DNA from: Laspinema palackyanum D2a
GTDB lineage: Bacteria; Cyanobacteriota; Cyanobacteriia; Cyanobacteriales; Laspinemataceae
Direction: 5' to 3'
DNA: 64,000 nucleotides
Assembly (NCBI GenBank): GCA_025370845.1
Contig: JAMXFF010000015.1
Span: forward strand, 62,001-126,000
Positions 8,521 to 18,042 of the stretch are shown here, in pieces; the first letter of the stretch is position 1; each line of letters starts with the position of its first letter. The notes under the pieces were generated by a model. It was not told the origin of the DNA. It did not search any database and worked only from the letters and a program-made list of their open reading frames with translations. The translations under genes and the position numbers were made by a program.

Positions 8521-9135
8521 GAACCCGGATAACGACTGAAGTCGTTACTACAAACGGGGGAATGCCTGGGTTTTCTTAGTTCGTAGTAACGACTTCAGTC
8601 GTTTCTTTCCCCCGGTTTAACGAGTTCTACGGTGGACGACGCTGCTGGGATTGGGTCCTTGCGGAGGCGATCGCATAGTTGGCACGAACCCGGATAACGA
8701 CTGAAGTCGTTACTACAAACAGGGAGATTTCCGGGTTTCTTTGTTCGTAGTAACGACTTCAGTCGTTTCTTTCCCAAGGTTTAACGCCAGGATAACGACT
8801 GAAGTCGTTACTACAAACGGGGGAATTTCGGGTTTTCTTTGTTCGTAGTAACGCCGGGTTGGCATGAACCCGGATAACGACTGAAGTCGTTACTACAAAC
8901 AGGGAGATTTCCGGGTTTCTTTGTTCGTAGTAACGACTTCAGTCGTTTCTTTCCCAAGGTTTAACGCCAGGATAACGACTGAAGTCGTTACTACAAACGG
9001 GGGAATTTCGGGTTTTCTTTGTTCGTAATAACGCCGGGTCTGCATCAACCCGGATAACGACTGAAGTCGTTACTACAAACGGGATATTTCCGGTTTTCTT
9101 TGTTCGTAGTAACGACTTCAGTCGTTTCTTTCCCA
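8521..9135. repeat. hairpin-repeat cluster A with 180-bp tandem duplication
   Basis: About ten copies of AACGACTGAAGTCGTT (stem AACGACT/AGTCGTT) or its inverse, each flanked by ACTACAAAC-type sequence. An exact 180-bp period is visible: CGGATAACGACTGAAG starts at 8691, 8871 and 9051, and 8701-8820 is identical to 8881-9000. Positions 8521-8683 are paralogous to 9047-9204, including a degenerate copy of the last codons of tex. The small open frames here are by-products of the repeats. The region separates kaiC2 from tex. Confidence 0.9.
8620..8683 (-). pseudogene. degenerate copy of the 3' end of tex
   Basis: On the minus strand this reads MRSPPQGPNPSSVVHRRTR and a stop, against MRSQQERPNPSSGVNRRPR and a stop at the true C-terminus of Tex (9140-9204). 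The flanking repeats are copied as well. It is a duplicated gene tail with no start and no function expected. Confidence 0.7.
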
Positions 9136-9139
9136 AGGT

Positions 9140-11335
9140 TTAACGAGGTCTACGATTGACTCCACTGCTGGGATTGGGTCGTTCCTGCTGCGATCGCATA
9201 GTTAAACTAATCCGCTTCAACTTTTCATCCACCGAAAGGACACGCACTTTCACCACCTGTCCCACCTTCACCACTTGATTCGGATTATCCACAAAGCGAT
9301 CGGCGAGTTGGGAAATATGCACCAATCCATCTTGATGCACCCCAATATCCACAAACGCGCCAAAGTTGGCAACATTCGTCACCACCCCTTCGAGTTCCAT
9401 TCCCGGTTGCAAATCCTTCAGTTCATTCACCCCCTCTTTAAAGGTGGCGGATTTAAACTGAGCACGAGGGTCGCGTCCCGGTTTTTCTAACTCGGCAATA
9501 ATATCCCGTAAGGTGGGAATTCCGACCAGTTCGGTGACATATTTATCCAATTTCACCGATTTTAATTGGTCCGATGCTTTGGCAATGTCTGTTAAGGGAA
9601 CGTTCAAATCGGCAGCGATCGCCTTCACTACCGGATAACTCTCCGGATGCACTGCTGTATTATCTAAAGGATTCTCTCCGCCACGAATTCGCAAAAATCC
9701 CGCCGCCTGTTCATAAGTTTTCGGTCCTAATTTTGCCACTTTCAGCAATTGACGGCGATTTTTAAACGCCCCATTTTCATTGCGATAGGCGATAATATTT
9801 TTGGCAATCGTCGGAGTCAATCCGGAAACAAAAGTCAGTAATTCTTTAGAAGCAGTATTTAAGTCTACGCCAACATAGTTCACGCAACTTTCTACCGTTT
9901 CCTCTAATTTTTTCCGCAGTAACTTTTGGTCCACGTCATGTTGATACTGACCCACTCCAATCGATTTAGGGTCAATTTTCACCAATTCCGCTAACGGGTC
10001 TTGCAACCGTCTCCCAATACTAATCGCACCCCGGACTGTTAAATCTAACTCCGGAAACTCCTCCCGCGCCACATCACTGGCGGAATAGATTGATGCACCG
10101 GATTCATTCACCATTACTTTAGTCGGTGGGGGAGTACAGGTTTTAATCACCTCTCCAATAAAGGCATCGGTTTCTCGCCCAGCGGTGCCATTCCCAATGG
10201 CAATCAATTCGATTTGATATTTAGCAATCAGGGTTTTAATGGTTTTCGCTGCTTCCGTGCGCTGCCTGTCCCCAGTGTGGGGGAAAATGGTGTGATATTC
10301 TAAAAACTGTCCCGTGCCATCGAGCACCGTAACTTTGCATCCGGTTCTAAATCCCGGGTCAATGGCGATCGCCGGTTTCATCCCCGCAGGTGCCGAGAGT
10401 AATAATTCCCGTAAATTAGATTCAAAGGTGCTAATGGAAGCAAGATCCGCCTCTTGTTTTTTGAGCGATCGCACCTCAGTGGTCAAAGAATTCTTCATCA
10501 ACCGATTAAACGCATCTTTTATCATCTCCCGATAAAAGCTTTTAATCTCTGGAACCTTGGTTTTAATCTCCTGAGACTCCAAATATCCCAACACCTGAGA
10601 CTCATCAAAATCCAAATCCAGGGTGAGAATTTCCTCCTTTTCTCCCCGGAATAAAGCTAACAGATTATGCGGCGCAATATCCTTGACTTTGGCCTGATAG
10701 TCCCGGTACATTTCATATTTCGTACTACCTTCGGGATGTTCATCCTTAATCTGGGAGACAAATCGCCCCTCCTGTAAGAAATAATCCCGCAAATAGGCCC
10801 GAGATTCTGCCCGTTCCGAGACCGCTTCTGCTAAAATATCCGAAGCACCTTGGAGGGCCTCTTCCACCGTGTTAATGCCATTTTCTGGGGAGAGATATTT
10901 GGCCGCTTCTGCTGCTAAACTGGCCGTTGCTTTACTGAAATTAAGGGCCGCAATCCAGTCCGCCAACGGTTCTAACCCTTTTTCTCGGGCAACAGTAGCG
11001 CGAGTCCGGCGCTTGGCGCGATAGGGGAGATAGAGGTCTTCCAGTTCAGTTTTTTGCTGACAGGATTCAATCTTTTGCCTCAGTTCATCGGTGAGTTTTC
11101 CTGCTTGGGAAATGGCCTCTAAAATTACTTTTTTACGGTCTTCGATTTCCGTAATATAAGCAAACCGTTCCGCAATATCGCGTAACTGAACCTCGTCTAA
11201 CGACCCGGTGCGTTCTTTCCGATACCGGGCAATAAACGGAATCGTTGCTCCTTCCTGCAACAATTCTAAGGCATTTTCGACTTGCCAGAGATTAACGGAG
11301 AGTTCTTGACTGATCAGAGTGGGAATGTTGAGCAT
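9140..11335 (-). CDS. tex: Tex family RNA-binding transcription accessory protein
   Basis: A 731-residue cytosolic nucleic-acid-binding protein of the Tex/Spt6 family. Order of domains: N-terminal helical Tex domain (about 1-190) with GATIPFIARYRKERTG; YqgF/RuvC-like fold (about 320-450) with AIAIDPGFRTGCK and AIGNGTAGRE; helix-hairpin-helix pair (about 480-560) with GVDLNTASKELLTFVSGL; and a C-terminal S1 domain (about 640-715) with GMELEGVVTNVANFGAFVDI and DGLVHISQLA. The length is slightly below the usual about 770. In other bacteria Tex affects transcription and RNA turnover. The last 20 codons are duplicated downstream among the repeats. Confidence 0.96.
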   Translation of the reverse strand: MLNIPTLISQELSVNLWQVENALELLQEGATIPFIARYRKERTGSLDEVQLRDIAERFAYITEIEDRKKVILEAISQAGKLTDELRQKIESCQQKTELEDLYLPYRAKRRTRATVAREKGLEPLADWIAALNFSKATASLAAEAAKYLSPENGINTVEEALQGASDILAEAVSERAESRAYLRDYFLQEGRFVSQIKDEHPEGSTKYEMYRDYQAKVKDIAPHNLLALFRGEKEEILTLDLDFDESQVLGYLESQEIKTKVPEIKSFYREMIKDAFNRLMKNSLTTEVRSLKKQEADLASISTFESNLRELLLSAPAGMKPAIAIDPGFRTGCKVTVLDGTGQFLEYHTIFPHTGDRQRTEAAKTIKTLIAKYQIELIAIGNGTAGRETDAFIGEVIKTCTPPPTKVMVNESGASIYSASDVAREEFPELDLTVRGAISIGRRLQDPLAELVKIDPKSIGVGQYQHDVDQKLLRKKLEETVESCVNYVGVDLNTASKELLTFVSGLTPTIAKNIIAYRNENGAFKNRRQLLKVAKLGPKTYEQAAGFLRIRGGENPLDNTAVHPESYPVVKAIAADLNVPLTDIAKASDQLKSVKLDKYVTELVGIPTLRDIIAELEKPGRDPRAQFKSATFKEGVNELKDLQPGMELEGVVTNVANFGAFVDIGVHQDGLVHISQLADRFVDNPNQVVKVGQVVKVRVLSVDEKLKRISLTMRSQQERPNPSSGVNRRPR

Positions 11336-11448
11336 GGATTTTTTTTATCGAGTAAGGGTTGAAATCCCTACCTAATTGCTAAACTCGCTAAAAAATTTAA
11401 AGTATTGAGGGGGTAGGTTCCCCCTGTTACAATCAATAGTTGCGATCG

Positions 11449-12042
11449 CTATTTCCAGGCGAGATAGGGCAATTGAGCAGCGGTGGTGCGGATGGCATCG
11501 CGATTACCAACCAATTGTCCGCAAGTATCCCAGGTGCCCGTGGTGAGCATTTGGTGGGGACCTGCTGCCATATTAACCGATGCACTAAATCCTGGGAACT
11601 GCACCTGTCTCGCCTCTACATCTAAGGTGATTTCGAGGTTAGGATTATCAGCGATCGCCTCTTGCAAAGTTTTCACCGTGGCAGGGTCAGCGGTGACACA
11701 GGCAACCCCCATCGCCACACAATTGCCAAAGAAAATCTCAGCAAAACTTTCCCCAATAATGCCATCAATTCCCCATCGGGCGATCGCCTGGGGTGCGTGT
11801 TCCCGACTGGAACCACAACCAAAGTTAGCATTCACTACCAACAATTTCGCCCCTCGATATTGAGGTTGGTCAAAAGGATGAGTCCCATTAGATTGGGCGC
11901 GATCGTCCTTAAAAACTTCTTCCCCCAACCCATCAAAAGTCACACAGCGCAAAAACCGCGCCGGAATAATGCGATCGGTATCAATATCATTACCTACCAG
12001 GGGAATTCCCCGACCCTGAATGCTTTTTACTTGATTACTCAT
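11449..12042 (-). CDS. leuD: 3-isopropylmalate dehydratase small subunit
   Basis: Small (swivel-domain) subunit of isopropylmalate isomerase, which converts 2- to 3-isopropylmalate in leucine biosynthesis. The 197-residue product contains the substrate-loop signature [14 protein letters not shown] at about residues 73-86 and the [15 protein letters not shown] start typical of LeuD. It follows leuC on the same strand but with an unusually long 374-bp spacer of repeats, so co-transcription would carry a long structured RNA. No other leu gene is in the window. Confidence 0.95.
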   Translation of the reverse strand: MSNQVKSIQGRGIPLVGNDIDTDRIIPARFLRCVTFDGLGEEVFKDDRAQSNGTHPFDQPQYRGAKLLVVNANFGCGSSREHAPQAIARWGIDGIIGESFAEIFFGNCVAMGVACVTADPATVKTLQEAIADNPNLEITLDVEARQVQFPGFSASVNMAAGPHQMLTTGTWDTCGQLVGNRDAIRTTAAQLPYLAWK

Positions 12043-12066
12043 CGATATTTTTCTCCTAGATTTGCT

Positions 12067-12413
12067 GTGGATTATTGCGACACCCGCTGGGGGTTCAAAC
12101 CCCGGGACCGCTGGGGGTTAAAACCCCCAGCTAATAGCTAAAGTCGGTTAAAACCGACTGCCACAATTTCGCGGTTTCTCCGATGTTCGTAGTAACGACT
12201 TCAGTCGTTCTCTTATCTTCGTTCGTAGGGACCGCTGGGGGTTCAAACCCCCAGCTAATAGCTAAAGTCGGTTTTAACCGACTGCTCATCTTAATAAGTT
12301 CATGTTTTCAGTCGATTTTTAACCGGATGAAAGTCTTAGAAGTTCATGTTTTCAGTCGGTTTTTAACCGACTTTAGCTATTAGGCGGGGGTTAAAACCCC
12401 CGCCGGTTGTTAA
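12067..12413. repeat. repeat block between leuC and leuD
   Basis: The 374-bp leuC-leuD spacer is almost entirely repeats. It has CTGGGGGTT-(C/A)AAACCCCCAG hairpins near 12108-12134 and 12234-12266, AGTCGGTTxxAACCGACT hairpins at 12141-12162 and 12268-12286, one inverted CGACTTCAGTCG unit at 12186-12209, and at 12381-12413 a GGCGGGGGTTAAAACCCCC unit ending CCGCCGGTTGTT, four bases from the leuC stop. The same units recur at 21121-21262 and 23843-23868. Confidence 0.85.
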
Positions 12414-12416
12414 CCC

Positions 12417-13820
12417 CTACAATAAATCCCGAACATCAGAAACCACCCCATTAATAGCAGCAGCAACAACCATTGCCGGACTCATTAATAAAGTGCGACC
12501 TTCCGAAGACCCTTGACGACCTTTAAAATTCCGATTAGAAGAAGAGGCACTAATTTGACTCCCTTGCAACTTATCCGGATTCATCGCCAAACACATAGAA
12601 CAGCCCGACTCCCGCCATTCAAAGCCTGCTTCTAGGAAAACCTTATCCAATCCTTCCGCTTCCGCTTGCTTTTTCACATCCTCAGAACCGGGGACAATAA
12701 AGGCTTTAATTCCCGGGGCAACTTGACGACCTTTAGCGAATTTTGCCGCTTCTCGCAAATCACTAATTCGCCCATTGGTGCAGCTTCCCACAAAGCAAAC
12801 ATCCACTTTCGTTCCAGCAATGCGATCGCCTGGATTCAGCTTCATATACCGATACGCTTCTTGCGCGATCGCCCGATCGCTATCGGATAATTCCTCCGGT
12901 TTCGGAATCGTTTCATTAATCCCAATTCCTTGTCCCGGTGTAATTCCCCAAGTCACCGTCGGCTGAATGTCTGCGGCATCAAAAACGACCACATCATCAT
13001 ATTCCGCATCTGCATCACTGCGAATACTCGTCCACCATTCCACCGCTTTATCCCACTCTTCCCCTTTCGGTGCAAATTCTCTCCCTTTGAGATAGTCAAA
13101 CGTGACCTGATCCGGATTAATATATCCACATCGCGCACCGCCTTCAATTGCCATGTTACAAACGGTCATCCGTTCTTCCATCGACATTTGCTCAAAGGTG
13201 GTTCCGGCATATTCGTAGGCATATCCCACGCCGCCATTCACGCCTAATTTACGAATTAGGTGCAGAACGACATCTTTAGCATAAACTCCGGGATTCAGAG
13301 TGCCATTAACCTCAATTTTCCGAACTTTGAGCTTAGATAAAGCTAACGTTTGGGAGGCAAGAACATCACGCACTTGACTGGTACCAATTCCAAAGGCGAT
13401 CGCCCCAAATGCGCCGTGAGTTGAGGTGTGCGAATCCCCACAGGCGATCGTCATTCCCGGTTGAGTGAGTCCCTGTTCCGGTGCAATCACATGGACAATT
13501 CCCTGCCGTCCTGACCCCACATTATAAAAGCGAATATCATGGGCCTTACAATTGTCCTCTAACGCGACAATCATCTCTTCTGCCAGGACATCGGCAAAGG
13601 GACGCGCTTGATTTTCCGTGGGTACAATATGGTCTACGGTTGCCACCGTCCGTTCTGGAAACAACACCTTCAGTTCCCGTTCGCGCAACATGGCGAATGC
13701 TTGGGGACTGGTGACTTCGTGGATGAGGTGCAGTCCAATAAACAACTGGGTTTGTCCGGAGGTTAGAGTACCGACGGTATGTGAATTCCAAACTTTATCG
13801 AAAAGTGTCCCCTTACTCAT
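12417..13820 (-). CDS. leuC: 3-isopropylmalate dehydratase large subunit
   Basis: Aconitase-family large subunit of isopropylmalate isomerase with a [4Fe-4S] cluster. I chose the ATG at 13820, giving 467 residues starting [19 protein letters not shown] as in other LeuC proteins; a longer frame from a TTG at 13850 adds ten atypical residues. Cluster cysteines are in FVGSCTNGR and [11 protein letters not shown]; other conserved blocks are [10 protein letters not shown] and [14 protein letters not shown]. It partners with LeuD encoded 374 bp downstream on the same strand. Confidence 0.95.
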   Translation of the reverse strand: MSKGTLFDKVWNSHTVGTLTSGQTQLFIGLHLIHEVTSPQAFAMLRERELKVLFPERTVATVDHIVPTENQARPFADVLAEEMIVALEDNCKAHDIRFYNVGSGRQGIVHVIAPEQGLTQPGMTIACGDSHTSTHGAFGAIAFGIGTSQVRDVLASQTLALSKLKVRKIEVNGTLNPGVYAKDVVLHLIRKLGVNGGVGYAYEYAGTTFEQMSMEERMTVCNMAIEGGARCGYINPDQVTFDYLKGREFAPKGEEWDKAVEWWTSIRSDADAEYDDVVVFDAADIQPTVTWGITPGQGIGINETIPKPEELSDSDRAIAQEAYRYMKLNPGDRIAGTKVDVCFVGSCTNGRISDLREAAKFAKGRQVAPGIKAFIVPGSEDVKKQAEAEGLDKVFLEAGFEWRESGCSMCLAMNPDKLQGSQISASSSNRNFKGRQGSSEGRTLLMSPAMVVAAAINGVVSDVRDLL

Positions 13821-13950
13821 AACTTGATCGGGCTTCGTTGATGGGTGCAATCTTTTATCTTAAAGCGAATCGTCGGCAAGGTGGGGGAATTTGCAGGTTT
13901 TGTTAAAGATTGGGGGATTTGTCATTTGTCATTGGTCATTTGTGATTACT

Positions 13951-14557
13951 CTGAAGTGCACCTCCGGTCCCCTCCCCTTGGCAAGGGGAGGGTTAGGGTG
14001 GGGTGCGCGTGACTTGCTTACGCAAGTCACGCGGTAACGACTGAAGTCGTTACTACAAACTAAGCTATGAGAAAGCTTGGATGGTGACTGGAGGCAGGTT
14101 TATGGTGATTGAGCTTACTCTGAAGTACACCTCCGGTCCCCTCCCCTTGGCAAGGGGAGGGTTAGGGTGGGGTCCCTCTTGGGCGATCGCACCTCACGCA
14201 CTCTCATGAGGCGATCGCGCCTGAAGTGCACCTCCGGTCCCCTCCCCTTGGCAAGGGGAGGGTTAGGGTGGGGTCCCTCTTGGCCGATCGCACCTAACGC
14301 ACTCTTTGCAGCGATCGCGCCTGGAGACTAAGGAAACCTCTTTCTTCGTGACTTGGCGTAAGCGTGTCACCCCCGACACCCTCCAACGAACCATTACTCT
14401 TGACCTGCTTACGCAGGTCAAGAGGACCCCACCCTAACCCTCCCCTTGCCAAGGGGAGGGGACCGGAAGTACCGTTAGCGCAGATGGAGGAGATGGATCT
14501 GCGTGACTTGGCATTAGCCAAGTCACGCGGCAACGACTGAAGTCGTTACTACGAACT
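13951..14557. repeat. intergenic repeat block between glyA and leuC
   Basis: This 747-bp spacer (13821-14567) has no gene. It contains three same-direction copies of a CACCTCCGGTCCCCTCCCCTT unit (13951, 14120, 14221) and one inverted copy (14421-14470). Copies two and three form a 101-bp tandem duplication (14120-14220 and 14221-14321). Four related hairpins of the type GTGACTTGC/GCAAGTCAC are at 14006-14033 (perfect 12-bp stem, TTAC loop), about 14348-14370, 14400-14420 and 14502-14528. Two AACGACTGAAGTCGTT units are at about 14036 and 14531. Confidence 0.85.
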
Positions 14558-14567
14558 GAGCTATTTT

Positions 14568-15851
14568 CTACGCTAAGGCAGGGACCGGAATGGTCAAGTG
14601 GGGATAGAGGGGGAAGCGATCGCACAAACTGGCGACCCGTTGGCGACAGTCTGCTGCTACGGAGTCATCTTCGGGATTTAACAGGCGATCGCTGATGATG
14701 TTGGCAATCTCGGTAAACTCCGTGGTTCCCATGCCGCGAGTGGTCATAGCAGGGGACCCTAGGCGCAATCCACTGGTGACGAAAGGCGATTGGGGATCAA
14801 ACGGAACCGTGTTTTTGTTCGCGGTGATATGTACTTCGCTGACCAGTTTATCCGCTTGTTTCCCGGTCATATCAACCGATCGCAGGTCCACCAGCATCAA
14901 ATGATTATCCGTCCCATCACTCACCAGTTTCAGTCCTCGGCTTTGCAATTGCGCTGCCATTGCCTGAGCATTGGCAATCACTTGACCCGAATAGGCTTTA
15001 AACTCAGGTTTGAGGGCTTCTCCGAAGGCGACGGCTTTTCCTGCGATGACGTGCTCTAAGGGTCCGCCTTGGGTGCCGGGGAAGACAGCTTTATCGAATT
15101 TTTTGCCCAGTTCCTCGTCGTTGGTGAGGATTAACCCACCCCGAGGACCACGGAGGGTTTTGTGGGTGGTGGTGGTGACAACGTGGCAGTGGGAGAGGGG
15201 ATTGGGATGATGTCCCGTGGCGACTAATCCGGCGATGTGGGCAATATCCGCCATCAAATAGGCCCCGACTTCATCGGCGATCGCACGGAATTTCTCGAAA
15301 TCAATGATTCTGGGATAGGCAGAATAGCCGCAAATAATCATTTTCGGCTGATGTTGCTTCGCCAAGTCGCGAATTTGGTCATAATCGAGGCGTTCGGTTT
15401 CGCGACTGACGCCGTAATGTTCCACTTTAAACCATTTGCCGGAGACGTTCACCGGAGACCCGTGGGTTAAATGTCCCCCATGAGAGAGGTCCATTCCCAT
15501 GATGGTATCCCCCGGTTGCAACAGGGCTAGGAAGACGGCAAAATTGGCCTGTGCACCGGAATGGGGTTGGACGTTGGCATGGGCGGCACCGAATAGCTGT
15601 TTAGCGCGATCGATGGCGAGTTGTTCAATCTTATCGACAAATTCGCACCCGCCATAATAGCGCTTACCGGGCAATCCTTCGGCATATTTGTTGGTGAGCA
15701 CTGAACCTTGGGCGGCTAAAACGGCTGCGGAGGTAAAGTTTTCGCTGGCAATCAGTTCGATGCCATCCCGTTGGCGCTGTAATTCTTGCTGGATATAACC
15801 TGTAAGCTCTGGATCGGTGGTTGCTAGGAAGTCTAAGTTGGTCTGAGTCAC
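14568..15851 (-). CDS. glyA: serine hydroxymethyltransferase
   Basis: PLP enzyme interconverting serine + THF and glycine + 5,10-methylene-THF; it supplies one-carbon units and in cyanobacteria also takes part in photorespiratory glycine handling. The 427-residue length is standard. Signatures: [10 protein letters not shown] near the N-terminus, [12 protein letters not shown], and the PLP lysine in [14 protein letters not shown] at about residue 232. The start is a GTG (15849-15851) with AGAGG about 8 bases upstream. Single-gene unit; the flanks are repeat-rich spacers. Confidence 0.97.
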   Translation of the reverse strand: MTQTNLDFLATTDPELTGYIQQELQRQRDGIELIASENFTSAAVLAAQGSVLTNKYAEGLPGKRYYGGCEFVDKIEQLAIDRAKQLFGAAHANVQPHSGAQANFAVFLALLQPGDTIMGMDLSHGGHLTHGSPVNVSGKWFKVEHYGVSRETERLDYDQIRDLAKQHQPKMIICGYSAYPRIIDFEKFRAIADEVGAYLMADIAHIAGLVATGHHPNPLSHCHVVTTTTHKTLRGPRGGLILTNDEELGKKFDKAVFPGTQGGPLEHVIAGKAVAFGEALKPEFKAYSGQVIANAQAMAAQLQSRGLKLVSDGTDNHLMLVDLRSVDMTGKQADKLVSEVHITANKNTVPFDPQSPFVTSGLRLGSPAMTTRGMGTTEFTEIANIISDRLLNPEDDSVAADCRQRVASLCDRFPLYPHLTIPVPALA

Positions 15852-16435
15852 GGCTGAACCTCTATGGAAGAAAACAAAACTATCACAAATCTTGCGGAAC
15901 TGGCTAGATCAACTGGGCTGTTCGATGCGGGAGTCCAGAAGCCAAAATCGCACAGGGCCACCGGGGGGCGATCGGGAAATTTCCCGGATTGGAGACTGTT
16001 GATTATAGTACAATTTTCAGCCCGTCTGAAACTGAGTCTTACTGAAACAGGCGGCAGCAAGTTGGGATTTGGGCCAAAAATCTGGAAAACTGCAACGGAA
16101 GATACGGTTCCTAATATCACAAAACGTTAAGCTTTAGCCCAAATTTCCCAGGATTTCCAAAGTGTTGACTTAACTACTGGGGAGTTTGAGGGGCGCTAAG
16201 TCCCGCGCTGTACCAGAATGGTCAGCGGGATACATGGACCCCTCAAGTCAGTGGAAGGGTTCGATACCCTATTTGACAATAGCAGTCCTATATCAGTTGT
16301 GAAAGACCCTCACCCCATTCTCGTTGGCGGCCCATAACATCCGGCAGGAGATTTCAATGTTACAAATCATTTAGGAATACTAAATCAGTGGGATTGTCGT
16401 GTTATCATATACTATCGCCAATTGTTTTTACAGTA
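15852..16435. other. spacer between glyA and tnpB, contains a structured element
   Basis: This 584-bp divergent region holds the glyA promoter side and, at 16187-16277, a set of nested hairpins (separate entry). No open frame is convincing. The left end of the TnpB element must be here, but I could not fix it because the terminal palindrome and target motif are not recognisable by eye. Confidence 0.5.
16187..16277 (+). ncRNA. structured RNA-like element of unknown type
   Basis: Outer stem TGAGGGG (16187-16193) with CCCCTCA (16239-16245); inner stem TCCCGC (16201-16206) with GCGGGA (16225-16230), whose loop contains a further ACCA/TGGT pairing; then a second hairpin GTCA...AGGGT (16247-16260) with ACCCT...TGAC (16266-16277). 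It resembles no riboswitch or tRNA I can name. Strand and transcription are unknown. It could be part of the left end of the TnpB element, an independent small RNA, or chance. Confidence 0.3.
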
Positions 16436-17608
16436 ATGCTGAGAGCAACTAAGTACAGAATCTATCCAACCGCTGAGCAAAGACAACACCTTGCTCAGAG
16501 TTTTGGTTGCTGTAGATTTGCATGGAACTACGCTCTCAATCTGACCAACGAAACCTACAAAGCTACAGGGAAGGGTCTAGGTCGTTTTGCTCTTCAGAAG
16601 GAGATAACTAATCTCAAGAAAGAGCATGAATGGATGAAAGAACCTTATTCCCAATGCTTACAGGTTGTGGCCCTAAATTTGTCCAGGGCTTTTATCAACT
16701 TTTTTGAAGGGAGGGCTTCTTATCCTCAATTCAAGTCAAAGCACCGTAACCAATCCATTAGTTATCCTCAGAATGTTTCTATCGTAGAAGATGGCATCAA
16801 ATTCCCCAAAATGGGAATTGTTCATGCCAGACTACATAGACCTATTGAAGGGGCAATCAGAACAGTCACAGTGTCGATGAATGCCTCTTGTCAATACTTT
16901 GCCTCTGTCCTAGTCGATGATGGGAAAGATATCCCAGAAAAAACGACTGAAGGTAAAGCAGTAGGTATTGATTTAGGCTTGACTCATTTTGCTATCACCT
17001 CCGATGGGTGTAAATTTGATAACCCCCGTTGGTTAGCTAAACATGAGAAAAATCTAAGAGCAAAACAAAAGCGGTTGTCCAGAAGACAAAAGGGCTCTAA
17101 CAACCGTAACAAAACCCGTAAGCAGGTAGCAGGGGTACATAACAAAATATGTCGATGCCGGTCAGATTTTCACCACAAACTATCGCGCAGGATAGTCAAC
17201 GAAAACCAAGTCATAGTGGTAGAAAATCTAGCAGTTAGGAACCTGGTCAGAAACCACTGTCTGGCTAAAGCAATCAGCCAAGTGGGATGGGGTCTGTTCT
17301 GTACTATGCTGAAGTACAAAACAGAGCAAGAAGGGAAAGTCTACCTTGAGGTAGACCGATTCTTTCCTAGCTCCAAAACCTGCAATGTTTGCCTTAATCA
17401 AGTAAGAAGCCTGACCCTTGATATGAGGTTTTGGCAGTGTGAAAAGTGCCAAACGAAGCACGATAGAGACATAAACGCTGCTAAAAACATCAGAGATGAA
17501 GGACTGCGAATCTTATCCTCGGGGACCGGGGAGTTCGCCTATCGCCCAGGTGTAAGTCAAGACAGTAGAGGTCGCAAGAAATCTACTGTGTCGCAATCTG
17601 TTGGTTAG
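16436..17608 (+). CDS. tnpB: TnpB, RNA-guided endonuclease of IS200/IS605-type element
   Basis: A 390-residue TnpB. I chose the ATG at 16436 (MLRATKYRIYPTAEQ), the family's usual start; the frame extends 16 codons further upstream without support. The RuvC triad is intact: D179 in AVGIDLGLTHFAI, E263 in VVENLAVRNL, D345 in HDRDINAAKN. The zinc ribbon is complete (CNVC and, 15 residues later, CEKC). The protein should therefore be an active nuclease guided by an omega RNA from the element's right end, cutting at the transposon-associated motif. There is no TnpA nearby, so this is a solo tnpB. It was probably acquired by transposition. Confidence 0.93.
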   Translation: MLRATKYRIYPTAEQRQHLAQSFGCCRFAWNYALNLTNETYKATGKGLGRFALQKEITNLKKEHEWMKEPYSQCLQVVALNLSRAFINFFEGRASYPQFKSKHRNQSISYPQNVSIVEDGIKFPKMGIVHARLHRPIEGAIRTVTVSMNASCQYFASVLVDDGKDIPEKTTEGKAVGIDLGLTHFAITSDGCKFDNPRWLAKHEKNLRAKQKRLSRRQKGSNNRNKTRKQVAGVHNKICRCRSDFHHKLSRRIVNENQVIVVENLAVRNLVRNHCLAKAISQVGWGLFCTMLKYKTEQEGKVYLEVDRFFPSSKTCNVCLNQVRSLTLDMRFWQCEKCQTKHDRDINAAKNIRDEGLRILSSGTGEFAYRPGVSQDSRGRKKSTVSQSVG

Positions 17609-17652
17609 GAAGCCGACGGTGTAATCGATCAATTCACCGTTTGGTAGTTCAC
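17500..17652 (+). ncRNA. presumed omega RNA and right end of the TnpB element
   Basis: In this family the guide RNA is made from the 3' part of tnpB plus the right end. Just after the stop is GAAGCC (17609-17614), a hairpin ACGGTG (17616-17621)/CACCGT (17635-17640), then TTGGTAGTTCAC ending at 17652, the form of right end I associate with cyanobacterial IS605-type elements. The following bases (from 17653) would be the guide. The 5' boundary is a guess. Confidence 0.45.
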
Positions 17653-17692
17653 GATAGATGCAGTGGCATCGGCGATCACTAGGAGGTCTCGA

Positions 17693-17890
17693 ATGCTGGT
17701 TATTGTAATGGAAAATCAAGTGCTTGCTCCCCGGCAAGTCTGTCAAAGCTGTTTACTTGCGGATGCTAGTGGTCAACCCCGGTGGCGGGGGGGCCAACTC
17801 AGTTGTGGTTATGTGATGACAAAATGCTCGGAGGCTCAACCGGAACGCTATCAATGTCAAATGGGATTCACCATCGCCAATATTGATTAG
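17693..17890 (+). CDS. small cysteine-containing protein, putative metal binding
   Basis: A 65-residue protein with CQSC near residues 17-20, then further Cys residues in LSCGYVMTKC and YQCQMGF, suggesting a small zinc-ribbon fold. A strong AGGAGGT at 17681-17687 sits six bases before the ATG at 17693; a second in-frame ATG at 17708 is possible. I think similar small proteins occur in other cyanobacteria but cannot name the family. The TnpB element ends only 41 bp before the start, so it may have replaced or separated the native promoter. Confidence 0.7.
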   Translation: MLVIVMENQVLAPRQVCQSCLLADASGQPRWRGGQLSCGYVMTKCSEAQPERYQCQMGFTIANID

Positions 17891-18042
17891 GGGATTCCCG
17901 TGATTCCCTCCCCGATCGCCGGGGTAGGGACTTTCATCCCCGAGGCGATGAATTATGGTGTGGATCCGGTTGAGTTGAGGAATGCGGATGCTTTATCATG
18001 AAGGGTGCAGATTCCCGAGGCAATGTTTATCGTGACCCCAAC

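Noticed and set aside
8595..8777. Small minus-strand frame MGKKRLKSLLRTKKPGN
   Set aside because: Made entirely of the hairpin repeat; the same sequence recurs at 8939-9136 for the same reason.
8521..9135. Regular short repeats looking like a CRISPR array
   Set aside because: Units alternate in orientation, the sequences between them repeat as well (180-bp period), and no cas gene is present.
16240..16285. tRNA-like T arm (AGGGTTCGATACCCT)
   Set aside because: No matching acceptor stem, D arm or anticodon arm at proper distances.
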